From NCBI RefSeq assembly GCF_026914265.1, contig NC_069129.1, forward strand, positions 23,469,743-23,533,742: a DNA stretch of 64,000 nucleotides. The letters are read 5' to 3'. Position numbers and translations under genes: made by a program. The DNA comes from Mya arenaria. Taxonomy: Eukaryota > Mollusca > Bivalvia > Myida > Myidae. Below the pieces are notes generated by a model. The model searched no databases, was not told the DNA's origin, and saw nothing but the letters and a program-made list of their open reading frames with translations. How positions within the stretch are numbered: position 1 is the first letter of the stretch; the number at the start of each line of letters is the position of its first letter. Shown piece by piece: positions 35,395-48,352 of the stretch.

Positions 35395-36690
35395 GCTTAA
35401 ATGTCAATGGAGTGTTTCAATATCTTTCGGTAAAACCCTTTCCCACAATCAGTCATAGACCAGCTCGTGTGATTCATGGTGTTCCGCTGTAGCCAGAGCC
35501 ATTTTCTAAACGCGTTATCATTGACAAGAGTTTAACACAAATTAGGATATTTAGTATTTGGCTTATGACCAGAATTGAAAACAGTGCTTTGGTGAATGGC
35601 TTAGAAATCTCCTGCGACCTTTTACACATGAACAAAGCAGATTTCATAAAAAGTCATTCTTGTAAACTGAACAAATGTGTGCAGTCATGTAAAGAGTGCT
35701 GAAAACCCTTCTATGACACTGACTTCAAAAACAAGATAAGCAACGCACAACAAAGCGCTATTCAAACTATTTCAGTTCATCAATAAAAGCAGTTTAATGA
35801 CGTTTCAAAAATAGCGAAAATGAAATTAAAAATCATTTGAAAAGGAAACAAACTGATTAAATCTCTGAGCAAATGTGTAGTTTTCGGAACGTCCAATGTG
35901 ATTCCGCCGCGGCATAAATAAGCAAAGACGCACTTGCGTTTTGGTAAAATGGCGTGTGCAGCTGGTGAAGTAGGTACTACTTTACTTAATGGACATTGAA
36001 ATTATAAAAATAATGTTTTATAGATTTAAAATTCAAAATTTATTTACATAATATCCGATTAGTCATTGCCCATGTGGAGAAATAAAGATATGATACAGTG
36101 TTAACATAATCATGAATGAATGCCTATATTAAACAATTTAAACGATTGACAAGAATTAATCTTAATATTAAATACGCACAAAGAACATACACATTAAGTT
36201 ACATAATTTAAAATCTTAATATTTCATATTGGAATCAATTGGTTAAATTTGATAAAAAAAGATGTGCGTATTTAGACGTAGGTAGTGATACGGACTTGAG
36301 CACGTGCCTGGTATCAATTGCAAAAGTGAAAGTTATCAATGTAACGGATTCAAGATCCTATCCTTACGTATAATCTAATATTAGGGCTGAGCTACACTAT
36401 TGAAAAATCGTCGCCGAATCAGTCTGCCCGGAATAATCATTTCCCACAGCAAGAAGTTTGGAAAATATGCATTGGATATTTAAAATGTGTCACTTCTCAA
36501 CTTGTTTGTAGAATGAAGAGGAATCAATTGCCGCATTCGCCAATCTAAAGATCCGCTACTGGTTTATTGTTTAAACCTGATGTAAGGATGCAAGATAGAG
36601 GTAATATAATAACGTCATATACCTTTCAGTCATTTATTTCTTTTTATGACGCCAGTGTGTCACGTCTAACGGCTACATCCTGCTTTCTTC
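35395..36690. other. Intergenic DNA upstream of the lectin relic
   Basis: No supported exon. An upstream signal-peptide exon for the lectin-like gene would be expected here; a weak candidate start (ATGGCG near 35948) was not convincing. Confidence 0.4.
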
Positions 36691-36693
36691 TAG

Positions 36694-38241
36694 TCAATCG
36701 GGGCACTTTACTTATGTGTGAAAATACATGATCATCTACACGAATTCCTTGAAGCCAGGTATCGCTGTTACAAAGAAAATGCTGAGCGTGTTACCCTCAA
36801 CACGCAGGCGAAATACAACTCGAGTAAGCCTTTCCTTAGTAAAAGTAAGATAGTATTACATTGGCAATTTTTCAAACGAGACACTTATATGTCTTATTTA
36901 TGACAATCGTTTATTGATTTATTACATTGAGCACTTAAACTAAGTTAAAAAGTAACCTCTTCTCCTCATAGTTTGTATGCCCCGTATCCCCTGATAGGAT
37001 TGGAAAACAGTGACATGTTTATAAGGTAAATACTCAAACGCCTTTGTGTAATAGGTTTTCACTGTCGGTTCCAAACCAGTTATCCCGACATTCATTGATA
37101 AGGTTATTGTATTGCTTGTGTTATCTGTTATTGGTGTTTGTAAATTTGTGTTTCTCGTTTAGTTCTGTTTGTGGTCTACATTGTAGTTGATTCATTTACG
37201 TTTTGGATTGTCCCTGCAGGTTGCATTTTATTTATGTAATAAAATTTATGTGAGGGTTTATTGCCACCATATCTGTTTATTTTACTTTTATGTAAAAAAA
37301 GAGCTTTGACAAAAAATTGGATACGTGAGGAATAGGACAACCATAAAAGTTTTAATTTTCAAAAGTTAAGCATCATTTTACGAGTGTTCCTAAATATATC
37401 TCCTCTTGCAAAGAGAACTGAAATATACTTGCTTTTCCTTCCGCAATGACCGCACTTGGGCAGTAGTCAATATTAGCATGAAGCTCACGAGATAAATAGA
37501 TAAATGTTTAAGGAAGTCGATTTACAAAATTAATTTCGTATCATGTTATATGAGTGATACCATTAAATTAACAATTTTAATACCTGTATCAATGTTTTGA
37601 GTTTCAGTAGTGAATCCTCTTCCGCTGACATTTTAGATGCTGTGACCCCAATATATATATATTAATATATATGTATATACATTGAAGTAGGCATACGGCA
37701 TGTCCATTTAACAGATTATTCGTTTACGTACTGGCCTTGAACCTATTGCTTCTTTAGTAGTATTAGATTTATCGTAAGAAAAAGACTAAACCAAAATTCA
37801 TACCATATGCTTTGACAGTACGTATTCTCCGCATTGACGCTGTTACTAACTAGAAGACTTCAATCTTATGTTTTATCTTGTGGTGTTATATGTTGTTGTT
37901 TTTATTTGACTATACAAAAACATCATATTTCCGGGTCCATGACAAAAATTAATCTTAAAATGTTACTTCGGTCGTCTAAGGATATGTAAATATATTGAAT
38001 ATGAGCCTTGTCTGTTCTACTTCAGCACACCATGACCATCTCTGGGTTGGAATGTTGTATACCAAATACTAGAACACATTCATTTGGTTGAACGGCATCC
38101 ATGTGAGCTTTAACGATAACAGATGGGGAACCCATCAACCGTCTCATCATTCGCAGAGGGTTGTGTTGTTATTGACAAACATGACAACAATGATTTCCAT
38201 GATGTAGTGTGCGATTATCATTATGCCTACATCTGTGAGAG
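36694..38241 (+). pseudogene. Decayed C-type lectin-domain gene (two exons seen)
   Basis: Exon at 36694-36823 (acceptor TTTCTTCTAG, donor GTAAGC, exit phase 1) reads RCYKENAERVTLNTQAKY, like the start of a C-type lectin domain (CTLD) but lacking the usual tryptophan and second cysteine. Exon at 38026-38241 (phase fits) reads HHDHLWVGM, TFIWLNG and, in another frame, EGCVVID and VVCDYHYAYICER, the typical CTLD C-terminus with its final cysteines. Within the second exon there is an in-frame TAG at 38070-38072 and a frame change near 38125-38140, so the gene is broken unless these are assembly errors. The family normally encodes secreted sugar-binding defence proteins. Upstream and downstream exons were not found. 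Confidence 0.6.
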
Positions 38242-38309
38242 GTAAATGTAAAATAAATTGGCTTTATAACACTGCATACTTTGCATTATAGTTTGGCCTA
38301 AAATGCTGT

Positions 38310-39565
38310 AAATGATCTCTGGAATCGTGTATACATCAATACAATAAATGATAAACCGTGGTACAACTCAGAAGTACGGAACTTTTCACGACATATAGAT
38401 CGACAAAAGTGTAAAGCTGTAAACACAAAGTTAATAAATATAAAAGACTTAGAAATAAGATTTATAACCTGATTAAACATGGAAAGTAATCGTTGTTTAG
38501 ATATCTAGGGAAATCTAGAAATGATATGTCAAAAAATACTGGAACACACTAAAATGCTTTTAAAATAAAATGAGGGCTCGGAACAAATAGCCCCTTCATT
38601 ATTGAAGAGAGTTATTTTGTATTCACTGATAAAGATAAGGCAGTCCCAGTTAATGAATATTTTGTATTCATTTCTACAATTGACAATACTGGCGTGTGCG
38701 TTAAGGTCTGTTGAAACTATTAATGATTTCGAAATATCAGAACAAGATATGATCGATACACTTGATTATTTTGATGTGAAAAGGCCAATGTACCTGATCA
38801 TTTTATACTAAGAAATGTTTTAGTTTGCAAACAATTATGTAAACGTGTGAATACATCATTGTCAAATTGTCAGTTCCACAATAAATGGAAATTAGCAAAT
38901 AGAATCCGACTATATAAAAAGGAGACAAATCAAATTTACAGACCAGTATCAGTAAAAGTTTTGGGGAAAATAGTGTTTAAGTATATTAATAACCATTTAA
39001 TATGAAAGGAACTTGTATTTAAAAATCAATCGGGATTTCTTCCATTGTATGCTATTGTGTATCAACTTATAGACATTAATTATCATTGTTTATGCAGCTG
39101 ATAATAGGGACATAGCATGTTAACCATTATATGTCTTATTTTTCTAAAAAAATGATAGAGTTTGGCACACTGGTCTATCATTCTAAATACAACAATGTGG
39201 AATAACAGTAAACACTTTTAATGTTGTTAGAACAGTATCTAAGAAATCAAAAACAAGAAGAGTCAGAGCTAGAAATACCACTTTGTCAATACTGCAAAAA
39301 GTACTTGCATACTTCAAGGGTCGGTACTGGGTCCCTTTTTATTTATAGTATGTGAAAATGATATTGCTAAAATATTAGAAGCATTATCACGTCTATTTGC
39401 GGACGACAATTCACATTCAGTTTCTACTCAAATAAGTGAAATTGAACGTGTCTTAACAATGACATTGAAGTGATAAAGAATTGGTGTAAACAATGGCCTT
39501 TAAATTTCAATGCAAGTCAAACTGAAGGAATATCTAATTGTCGCGTAACAGAATTTTTTTAATCA
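38310..39565 (+). mobile_element. LINE fragment with decayed reverse transcriptase
   Basis: Pieces of a non-LTR reverse transcriptase in order: NDKPWYNSEVR (near 38370), the thumb-side VNEYFV region (near 38640), IYRPVSVKVLGKIVFKYI (about 38936-38990), then GSVLGPFLFIVCENDI and LFADDNSHS (about 39320-39415, the F-A-D-D catalytic motif) and NWCKQWPLNFN (near 39480). Several stops, frame changes and missing segments separate them. It is an old, inactive copy resembling CR1/Jockey-like LINEs. Confidence 0.7.
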
Positions 39566-39911
39566 TTTCATTAGCGGTATATTTATATAATCATTTAGAA
39601 CATAACATTACAACATCTCCTTCAGTTTCATCATTTAAAGCATATCTAAGGGGAAAATCAAAGGTCCTATTATTCCCACGTACTTTCTATTAGGAGAACG
39701 TGTACATACCGCAATGATCGAATGCTCGCGTAAGGAATAGATGTGAATAGATGTAGACATTATATTATAATATAATATAATTATAATAAAAAAACCAATT
39801 AATGAACCGGGTTTTGGGGGTCAGATGTTGAAGCATAACATATTTGAATTTGAAAAGAGATAAGACACACTTAACCATAATAAGTTAACCGAACTACTCA
39901 TCTTTAAAATA

Positions 39912-40157
39912 CTAGGTTATATTGCCAGGTGTGTTTCGCAACACAAAAGTTATGAATTTGCTTGTGAGTATTAGCTTTTCACAATCATTCTCACACATTA
40001 TCCTTTGAGGTATTATATTGACATCATTTCTATGAATAGCTGGTAAATATTGTCTTCTTTCATTTGCAAAGTTTGTGCATTTCAGAATGTAATGAAATTC
40101 ATCGCCAATGTCATTTAAGTTACATAAAGTACATTTTCGGTCAGCGACCCGTCTCAA
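39912..40157 (-). mobile_element. LINE 3'-terminal fragment (zinc-finger tail)
   Basis: An 81-residue frame with CTLC, DEFHYILKC and RRQYLP, the cysteine/histidine tail commonly found at the C-terminus of animal LINE polymerases. It is opposite in strand to the RT fragment at 38310-39565, so it is a separate insertion or an inverted piece. Confidence 0.6.
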
Positions 40158-40159
40158 CG

Positions 40160-41715
40160 GGTAAATAATTATTGCAAAGTTTGAAAATTATGAGCGGCTT
40201 GATAAACATTTCTTGAATTAAAATTCTTCAAACTTATGATCCGTTTATTAAATCCTGTAATTGAAACACTTTGGAGACTCATTTACAGTACTATTTCACG
40301 ATTGCTTGTATTGATCATATAGCGATATTCAACAAAATTTAACAAATATTACTTTGTACCGTCAACGTACTGGTTTTGCCATATAAAACTATGTCCACAA
40401 AAAATAACTACTCCAATATATATAATAATCACTCTCCAACGATGAAAACATTGTATCATTCAATCTTGTACAATTATTTATGAAACACTTTAAACGGTTA
40501 ACATATTAGCCTTATTTGTTATTGTAACTAAGCCAGGTTCTTTTATTGATTAGTTTACCGCATATCACATGTGTAGCAGCGAGTCAGAGTTATTCTTTTT
40601 GTCATTTTACTCAGTAGTATTTTAGTAATATTTCCTTCACCTTTCCATTTCCTTCAGTATATCTTGCCCTTTCTTATCTATATTAATCGCTAAATACAAT
40701 GTACTTATCAAGTTATTGTACTAATGTTGTAAGAACTTGCATTTAACCCATTTGCTTTTTGTATAATATTCTCTATCATGTTGAACGAAAAAGGCAATAT
40801 ATATATATATATTAATCAGGTTAAGCGGTAGATATACACAGTTGATGGCCAAGTAAGTAGGTAGTCTACAAACTAATAATTAGACCACTTATAGTAGAAG
40901 TAGACGTAGATGAACGTATGTACAAGCAGTAGTGATCAATAAGCTGAAGAGGTAAATGGCGTCGATTTATCCGAGCAGGGTTGTATGATGCCCTGTGAAT
41001 ATTTATGCATGTATTTAAAGTGATGCTATTTTTTTGTCTGTTTCATTTTTATAACTTTGTGTTGATAGCCATCCTTTTCTACTGAAATTTTATTGTGATT
41101 AGAATAGAATCTTCATGGATTGCAGCGTTTTGGCGCATTATTGAGTTATATTGTTTTAAAAAAATCATGGAAGAATCATAATGTTTATATGGAGATATCA
41201 GCTCCTTTTCATGTGTTCCACTGGTTTTTATAATTATTTTAACTAGTAACCACATAAACCATGTTAACAGACACAATGGCTGAATGTTGAGGGTACCAGC
41301 GAGAATTTTAGTTCCATAAACTTGTAAGTGTTGATGTTGCTGTTATTGTCATGGATGTTGTGTTTCTGTTGCCATTACTGTAGCATCTCTGTATGGAATG
41401 ATATTTGACTTATTAGTCGTATGAAAATACGGGCAATTACATATATTGTTTTAGGTAAACATATTCTTTAACATTTATGAGACAAACTAAATTTGATGTT
41501 GCATTTCAGTTAATATTATTTATATTATATTCAGCTGTATAGAATCTAAACAGTAAACCTTTGGACATTTAGGCACACTAGGACAAAGTACAAACCACGA
41601 ACGGTTTGGATTTAATCAAAAATATATCAGGGGTAAGATCAGACAACATGTATTTTACATATACCTGACTTTAGGAATTACTTCAGCTTTTTTATCCATA
41701 TGTGCACACCTTGGA
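40160..41715. other. Intergenic DNA
   Basis: No exon or clear repeat. A short (TA)n run lies near 40797-40812. Confidence 0.5.
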
Positions 41716-41717
41716 AG

Positions 41718-42158
41718 CTTTAAAGGCGCTATACACCGTATGATAAAAAAACTGACATAAACTTGGTATCGATGTGTACAGTGCATTGAAACTAACTAAC
41801 TGAAATACCACAAAGTTTACAATTAATTTATTTTTCCATTTACAATTTTTACTAGGTATGAATTCTTATGCGTGATTGGCTAGTTTATGGTATCACAATA
41901 TATTACCAAGCAAGGTATATATTTTAAATATTTCATACTTAATGATAAGCCTTCGTAGCACAGTGGAAACAACATTTAATTGCAGTTTTGGCGAACCAAA
42001 ACAGTTCGAACCCGGTCTCCGACTCGTTATTTTTACATTTTTTGTTTTTACATTTATGATATCAAAGAGTAAAACATTTTATTAAAATAATTGTCCTGAG
42101 ATTCGTTAATGAAATAACTTATTTTTTGGTGCCAATCTGGTGTATAGTCTCTTTAAAT
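41718..42158. mobile_element. Terminal-inverted-repeat element containing a tRNA-like promoter
   Basis: The ends TTTAAAGGCGCTATACACC (41719-41737) and GGTGTATAGTCTCTTTAAA (42139-42157) are inverted copies with about three mismatches in 19, so this looks like a ~440-bp non-autonomous DNA element. Inside, on the plus strand, lie an A box TAGCACAGTGG (41956-41966) and a B box AGTTCGAACCC (42003-42013) spaced as in tRNA genes. No target duplication could be read with confidence. It could be a MITE that captured a SINE head, or a SINE-like element with complementary ends. Confidence 0.6.
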
Positions 42159-42339
42159 ATAACAATAAGGAATACGTGGGTTGCCAGGCCTTACTAACAT
42201 CATGCTTTCAATAAGAATGTGCGCAGATTTTTCAAGATTCAATATCTGTGTTACTGTAAGAGTTATATTCATACACTTATAGCAGAAACTATTTTTGGAA
42301 CTACGACATATAATCTGACATACTATGAACCACAATATT

Positions 42340-44300
42340 ATATGGAAGTCCTGCTAGTCAGTGTTTCGTCACAGTCGTCACATAAACGTACTTTTGCATA
42401 GACCTACATGTATATAGTCAGTGTTTAGTCACAGTCGCCACATACACAATACTGTAGCATAGGCTAAGGTAGCCACAAAAAACGTACTGCAGCTTAGGCC
42501 ATACAGTAGGTGATCCGTCACAGTCGCCACATACTTTTGTAGCATGGACCAAGCTAGTCAGTGTTCCGTCATAGTTGTTCTTTAATCTTATTGAAGTATG
42601 GGCCCTGCTAGTCAGTGTTCCGTCACAGTCGCCCTTTAAACCCATTGAGGCAAAGGCTCTGCTAGTCAGTGTTTCGGCACAGTCGCCACAAACATGTTCT
42701 GTGGCAAAAGTTCATAATGTCAGTGTTTCGGCACAGTCGCCACATAAACGTGCTGTAGCATAGACTTAGATAGTCAGTGTCCCGTCACAATCGCCACGTA
42801 AACGTACTGTAGCATAAGCCCAGCTAGTCAGTGTTACGTCACAGTTGTCACGTAAACGTACTGTAGCATAAGCCCAGCTAGTCAGTGTTACGTCACAGTT
42901 GTCACGTAAACGTACTGTAGCATAAGCCCAGCTAGTCAGTGTTTCGTCACAATCGCCAGGTAAACGTACTGTAGCATAAGCCCAGCTAGTCAGTGTTACG
43001 TCACAGTCGCCATCTACATGTACTATAGCATAAGTCCAGCTAGTCAGTGTTTCGCCACAGTCGCCACATACATGTACTGTAGCATAAGCCCATCTAGGCA
43101 GTGGTTCGTCACAGTCGCCACATACATGAACTGTAGCATAAGCTCAGTCTGCAGTGTTGCGTCACAGTCGCCACACACATGAATTGTAGCATAAGCCCAG
43201 CTAGTCAGTGTTTCGCCACACTCGCCACATACATGAACTGTAGCATACGCCAGCTAGTCAGTGTTTCGTCAGAGTCGCCACATACATGTTCTGTAGCATA
43301 AGCCCAGCTAGTCAGTGTTCCATCACAGTCGCCACATACATGTTCTGTAGCATATGCCCAGGTAGTCAGTGTTTCGTCACAGTCGCCACATGCATGTTCT
43401 GTAGCATAAGACCAGCTAGTCAGTGTTTTGTCACAGTCGCCACATATATGAACTATAACATAAGCCCAGCTGGTCTGTGTTTCGTCACAGTCGCCACATT
43501 TATGAACTATAACATAAGCCCAGCTAGTCAGTGTTTCCCCACAGTCGCCACATAAACGTACTGTAACATAAGCCCAGCTAGTCAGTGTTTCGTCACAGTC
43601 GCCACATAAACGTACTGTAACATAAGCCCAGCTAGTCAGTGTTTCGTCAGAGTCGCCACCTACATGTACTATAGTATAAGCCCAGCTAGTCAGTGTTTCG
43701 CCACAGTCGCCACATAAAGGTACTGTAGCATAAGCCCAGCTAGTCAGTGTTTCGTCACAGTCGCCACATAAAGGTACTGTAGCATAAGCCCAGCTAGTCA
43801 GTGTTTCGCCACAGTCGCCACATAAACGTACTGTAGCATAAGCCCAGCTAGTCAGTGTTTCGTCACAGTCGCCACATAAAGGTACTGTTGCATAAGCCCA
43901 GCTAGTCAGTGTTTTGTCACAGTCGACAAATAAACGTACTGTTGCATAAGCCCAGCTAGTCAGTGTTCCCTCACAGTCACCACATAAAGGTACTATAGCA
44001 TAAGCCCAGCTAGTCAGTGTTTCGTCACAGTCGACAAATAAACGTACTGTTGCATAAGCCCAGCTAGTCAGTGTTCCCTCACAGTCGCCACATGCATGTT
44101 CTGTAGCATAAGACCAGCTAGTCAGTGTTTTGTCACAGTCGCCACATATATGAACTATAACATAAGCCCAGCTAGTCTGCGTTTCGCCACAGTCGCCACA
44201 TAAACATACTGTAGGAAAGTCCCAGGTAGTCAGTGTTTATTCACAGACACCACATACAAAAACTTAAACATAGGTCCAGCTAGTCTGTGCTAGTGTTTGT
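42340..44300 (+). repeat. 54-bp satellite array with 702-bp higher-order period
   Basis: About 35 units of 54 bp built on 'gctagtcagtgtttcgtcac', 'agtcgccacataaacgta' and 'ctgtagcataagccca'. Units are most regular from about 42770 to 44200 and degrade at both ends, with straggling units to about 44540. A distinctive unit pair ('catgcatgtt' through 'gaccagctag') recurs at 43389 and 44091, exactly 702 bp (13 units) apart. Because 54 is divisible by three, all frames repeat; the 89-residue cysteine-rich frame at 43286-43555 is a repeat product. Confidence 0.9.
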
Positions 44301-44544
44301 CCTGTCACATTAACCACATAAACTTACTGAAGCACAGACGCAGCTAGTCAAAGTTTCGTCACAGTCACCACAGGCACAGGCAAGTTATTTTGCATAGTTC
44401 CAGCTATTCAGTGTTCGCTACAGGAAAGTACTAAACTACAGTCCAAGCTTGTATGTGTTTCGCAACAGTTGCAACATGAAAATACTAAAGGGCAGGACCA
44501 ACTATTTACGGTTTCGACACAGTTGCCACAGGGAAGTATTGATG

Positions 44545-46255
44545 ACCAGATTTCCTGTGTCCAAGCTAAAGCATTTATTTAGTATTTTATCACTCACAAA
44601 GAATTATGGTCAAACCCAACTCTCTTTGTCAGATTTTTACTCATCAGCATAATCTGTGCCAAAAAATAAAAATAGGGATATAACCCTGTATAAGAATTCG
44701 GAAAAGGTGCATTTGGAAGATACTGCGGTTTAATTTATGGAAGTTTGAAACCCATTGATGGAGAATTAATATAAATTGCATTCCACTGTTGTTTTATCTT
44801 CAGAACTGCTTTAAATGGGTTTTTTAAGGTAAAGACTACGAATACAACACTGCCAACGATGAGAGGAGGTTAAGAACAGCCAGGTATCCCAGAATACATA
44901 AAGCTCCTGAGGTTTTGTTACAACACAAAGAAAGGAAACCTGAAGACTGGGCCCTTTGTTGCTAGTTGGTGGAAATACTTTGTGTGAAACGTCTAATTGG
45001 AATAATCCCCTTCATCAGACCTTGACTAAAATATAATTGACAGATGCGTGTGATAGAGGCTGCACATTTGAGCACTTTATATGGTATATATAGGAAGAAT
45101 CTTTGTGGTGCTATTATACATTTGAAATCATCAAATTGTGGTTTGATAGATTATTGTCAATATTCGCATATATAGTGGAACAGCGGGCAAGTTAAAAAGG
45201 AAGGGTTAGCATACTCGGTCGCTGTTGTCTTTTTAATTCACCTTTCATTGCTGTGTGGGATTTTTTTCTCATTCATTCTATGATATGTGATTTGTATGAC
45301 AAACAAAGGCTATGGTTTGTGAAATAAAATTGTTTTTCTGTGCACTATGTTACCTTCACCGAAACTAGAATTTGCTAGCAACACTTTTGTTTCGTATATA
45401 TATTTAATATGCAATATGAGCAAACAAAGCTAAGTAGTTATATTCTGTAATGATTAACAGTCACTTAAGACAAACATGACATAGAATAATCATCATAGAA
45501 GTATCATTTGTTTATCATCTGAAAATAGGATCATCATGAACTGTTCATTCAGTTGCATAACCATGTATTCAACGTAATACTGACGCTGCATTGAATTTAA
45601 ATGCGATTAGATTATATGGTTTGATAAATCAATGTACTGAAGTACAATCCATGTTTACTCTTATGAGACAGACGGTTTTTTTTCTGTGGTGACAGAAGGA
45701 TTATTTCTTATCTTAAGTGTTTATAATACTTTACTTTCAATGCTAAATGTATTTTTGGTCATGTCTCCATTGTGATTGTAAACGTGCTTGTCGTGAATGA
45801 GTAACGAAACAATTTCATCGGAACACGAATAACAGGTATGTTAATAACTTTTTACGCTTAAATCTATTTGCTTAGAATTTAACTTGAAAGCAAAATCATT
45901 TGGTTTAAGCCAGCAGCCAGACTGATATTATAATCCTGTTTAATCAAATATACAAAATTATATGATTGTTTTTAAAGAAGAAACATGTCGAACTTTATAA
46001 AATATATATAAAAACATTGAAGACGAGGGTTAAATATCAAACATTATATTTATTATTGTAATTTAGAGGGGTTGTCTATAGGCAGTGCTCGTGATTATGA
46101 TCAATTTACATTGATTCAAGATCGGTGTATAATTTAGCAATGATGAGATCTACGATAGATTTACGGAAATCATATCCGAGTTAAAACGCAATTAAATGCA
46201 ACTCTTTGATTTGGCAAGTGTGTGAGTTTATATTTTGCTTATGAGAATGCAACCA
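44545..46255. other. Intergenic DNA
   Basis: No supported gene or repeat was recognised. Confidence 0.5.
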
Positions 46256-46256
46256 G

Positions 46257-46499
46257 TAAAGTTACATTTTACTGACCGTTCCAATGCGGTACCTAACAAT
46301 CCTTGATAAACATACCTAGTTTTTATATATAGTATGTATGCACTTTGCTGCTTGTGGAGTTTTGTGCTGTTCTTCCATGTTTCTTTTTTGTGATTTTATG
46401 TTCTGTGTCTTTGGCGTTTACCCAGTGACATTAAACCGGGTTTATGTTTAAACTGTTTGCTACTGAGCTTGTTTCTGTAGCTTTTTGCATAAATATTGT
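46257..46499 (+). repeat. Interspersed repeat family, copy 4
   Basis: Begins at 'taaagttacattttactgac' and 'cgttccaatgcggtacc' and ends 'agctttttgcataaatattg', matching the second half of the copy at 14545-14952. Confidence 0.8.
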
Positions 46500-46589
46500 A
46501 TACAACTTTTTAAAGTGTCATAGAAGTAAATATTTCAAAGTATTGGACAAACAGCTTTATACATTCCAAAATGTACATATGTTTTTAAC

Positions 46590-46850
46590 GTAATCCTCAT
46601 ATTTAAAATCAATGCATACACATGTACAACAAACATAAATTTTGAGTGAAGAATCTTTAATTAATTACTAAATAATGCATTTTTGGAAAATATTAATTAG
46701 GTGATAACAATATTGTAACAGTGTATTGAATAGCTGAAAACGCACATATATTAATTAACTGGTGGGTCGTACAAGATTTACAGTGTTTTACTATCGTTCT
46801 TGCAATTTCCTTTTAAATTAATTACGGTATCCTTAAAAGCCATTTTTGTG
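46590..46850 (-). repeat. Stray fragment of the TNF-ligand last intron
   Basis: This stretch is similar, in the same plus-strand orientation, to about 28420-28690, which is the intron between exons 3 and 4 of the right TNF gene. Shared words include 'acaaacataaattttgagtg', 'ttactaaataatgcatt' and 'aatagctgaaaa'. No TNF exon was found beside it, so it is a partial duplicate without coding sequence, or both loci contain the same unclassified repeat. Confidence 0.6.
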
Positions 46851-47659
46851 TGGGTTTTTTTTACTTCAGCTTTTTCGGTAAATAAAACATTTGTATTGTG
46901 GTACTACTTTTTTTGGAGCAAAATAGCATCTTTTAACATTGCAAATGAATCCAAAATTGTGGAATTCGATAGAATTAAGATCATGTTGCTAGGAACAATA
47001 CCCCAACGCACCAAGGGTATGTATTAAATTATGTCCAAGAAAGTGATCAGGGGACAATAAAGTGATGAGAAATATGTAGAAGAAAGTAAAGTTTCCTTAT
47101 TTATTGACTGAGAGTAAGAAACCATAACAGAGGTACATGTAAGTTTTCTTTTGTATCCGATATCTGTCAATATGGCTGGCTTTGATAATTTCTGACGAAT
47201 TTTTCACAATGTTCATAACCTTTTGGGTGCACAGGCGTATTATTACGACGGCTAAAAACCTTCCTTTTTAAAACTTATACAGGTATATTGTCCGTGTGAT
47301 TTTTTTAAATAAGGATATAACAGTGACTTGTTTTAGTCATTTTGGGAAACAAATTCGTAATCATATGTAACTGTAACAGTCTAACAGGTAAAAATAGGTA
47401 AATCGCATGTGTTTTGTGCCGTATAAGAGGAACTATTTCATTTGCGTTCTTTTATTCCCGTTGATGAATTGCGCTGATTTGGAAAGGTATTATTGAAACG
47501 CGAAAATGGTCACTAACGCAAATATTCATTTATTTCAGTTTTGCCCAAACATCTGATATTGGGTAAAACTATGCTTCCATTACTTTCAATATTTTTGTTT
47601 CCCTTTCTTTCAACATCATGATCTTTCCATTGAGAGTCAAAATCATTAGCGACTTCATT

Positions 47660-47800
47660 ATTCTGAACAGTATAAATAAATAAATATATATATATATATA
47701 TACATATTAGGTATGCAAACGAATGGCAAGATTGATATTCTTTCTTGATATTTGCATATTCAATAATTCTTTCGATCGAATATTCGAATATTCAATAACC
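47660..47800. repeat. (TA)n tract and TTCGAATATTCGAATATTC palindromic repeats
   Basis: A (TA)n run at about 47684-47702 is followed by stacked ATTCGAAT palindromes near 47775-47795. No gene is attached. Confidence 0.6.
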
Positions 47801-47929
47801 AAAATGCCGGGGCATCTTAACGATACCTTGTCGTAGCTAGTACGCGCGGCGGACCCTGATTTTCCCCCAAAATTTTCAATTTTTAAAAAGAAAAATACTT
47901 AATGTATACTGAAACGCTGTACTATACAG

Positions 47930-48352
47930 CTACATTTCAAAGCACGGGCATTGTATCGAAACATTTAAACAGTTCAAAGCATGTATACATGTAACTACAT
48001 TATTGTAACACATGTCATTCATTTTAGAATACCAATTCGAGCAATGTTGCACAGCTAAATATGAAGCCAAGACATCAAATCGGTGTGAAGGCCGATTCCT
48101 AAATCCTTGATTGACAACGGCATTTAAATTAACCGAAAATAAATTGATTGTTTTTTTGTCACTTGTCTTATAGCAAGTTATTGTAAAATTACAGGGACTT
48201 TTTATGGTACACGACGTTTTTTTCCCTAAATGTCCGATAGCACGTGTATAGTGTATTGTCAACACATTCACACCTCTGCCATTATGGGCCAATCGCTGTA
48301 AAAGCAAGACAAACGAACTATATGCACAACAACAAATCTTCAATACTTTCAC
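47930..48352 (-). CDS. Unrecognised 140-residue open frame (possible secreted protein)
   Basis: The longest non-repeat, non-transposon frame in the middle of the window. It starts MKVLKICCCAYSSFVLLLQ, which could be a short signal peptide, and contains about a dozen cysteines spread over the rest. No family was recognised, no splice partners were evident, and the surrounding sequence has similar base composition. It may be a single-exon gene, a terminal exon or chance; in AT-rich DNA a frame of this length on one strand is not strong evidence by itself. Confidence 0.2.
   Translation of the reverse strand: MKVLKICCCAYSSFVLLLQRLAHNGRGVNVLTIHYTRAIGHLGKKTSCTIKSPCNFTITCYKTSDKKTINLFSVNLNAVVNQGFRNRPSHRFDVLASYLAVQHCSNWYSKMNDMCYNNVVTCIHALNCLNVSIQCPCFEM

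Noticed and set aside
43286-43555. 89-residue cysteine-rich frame resembling a repeat protein
   Set aside because: It is the 54-bp satellite read in one frame; a period divisible by three keeps it open.
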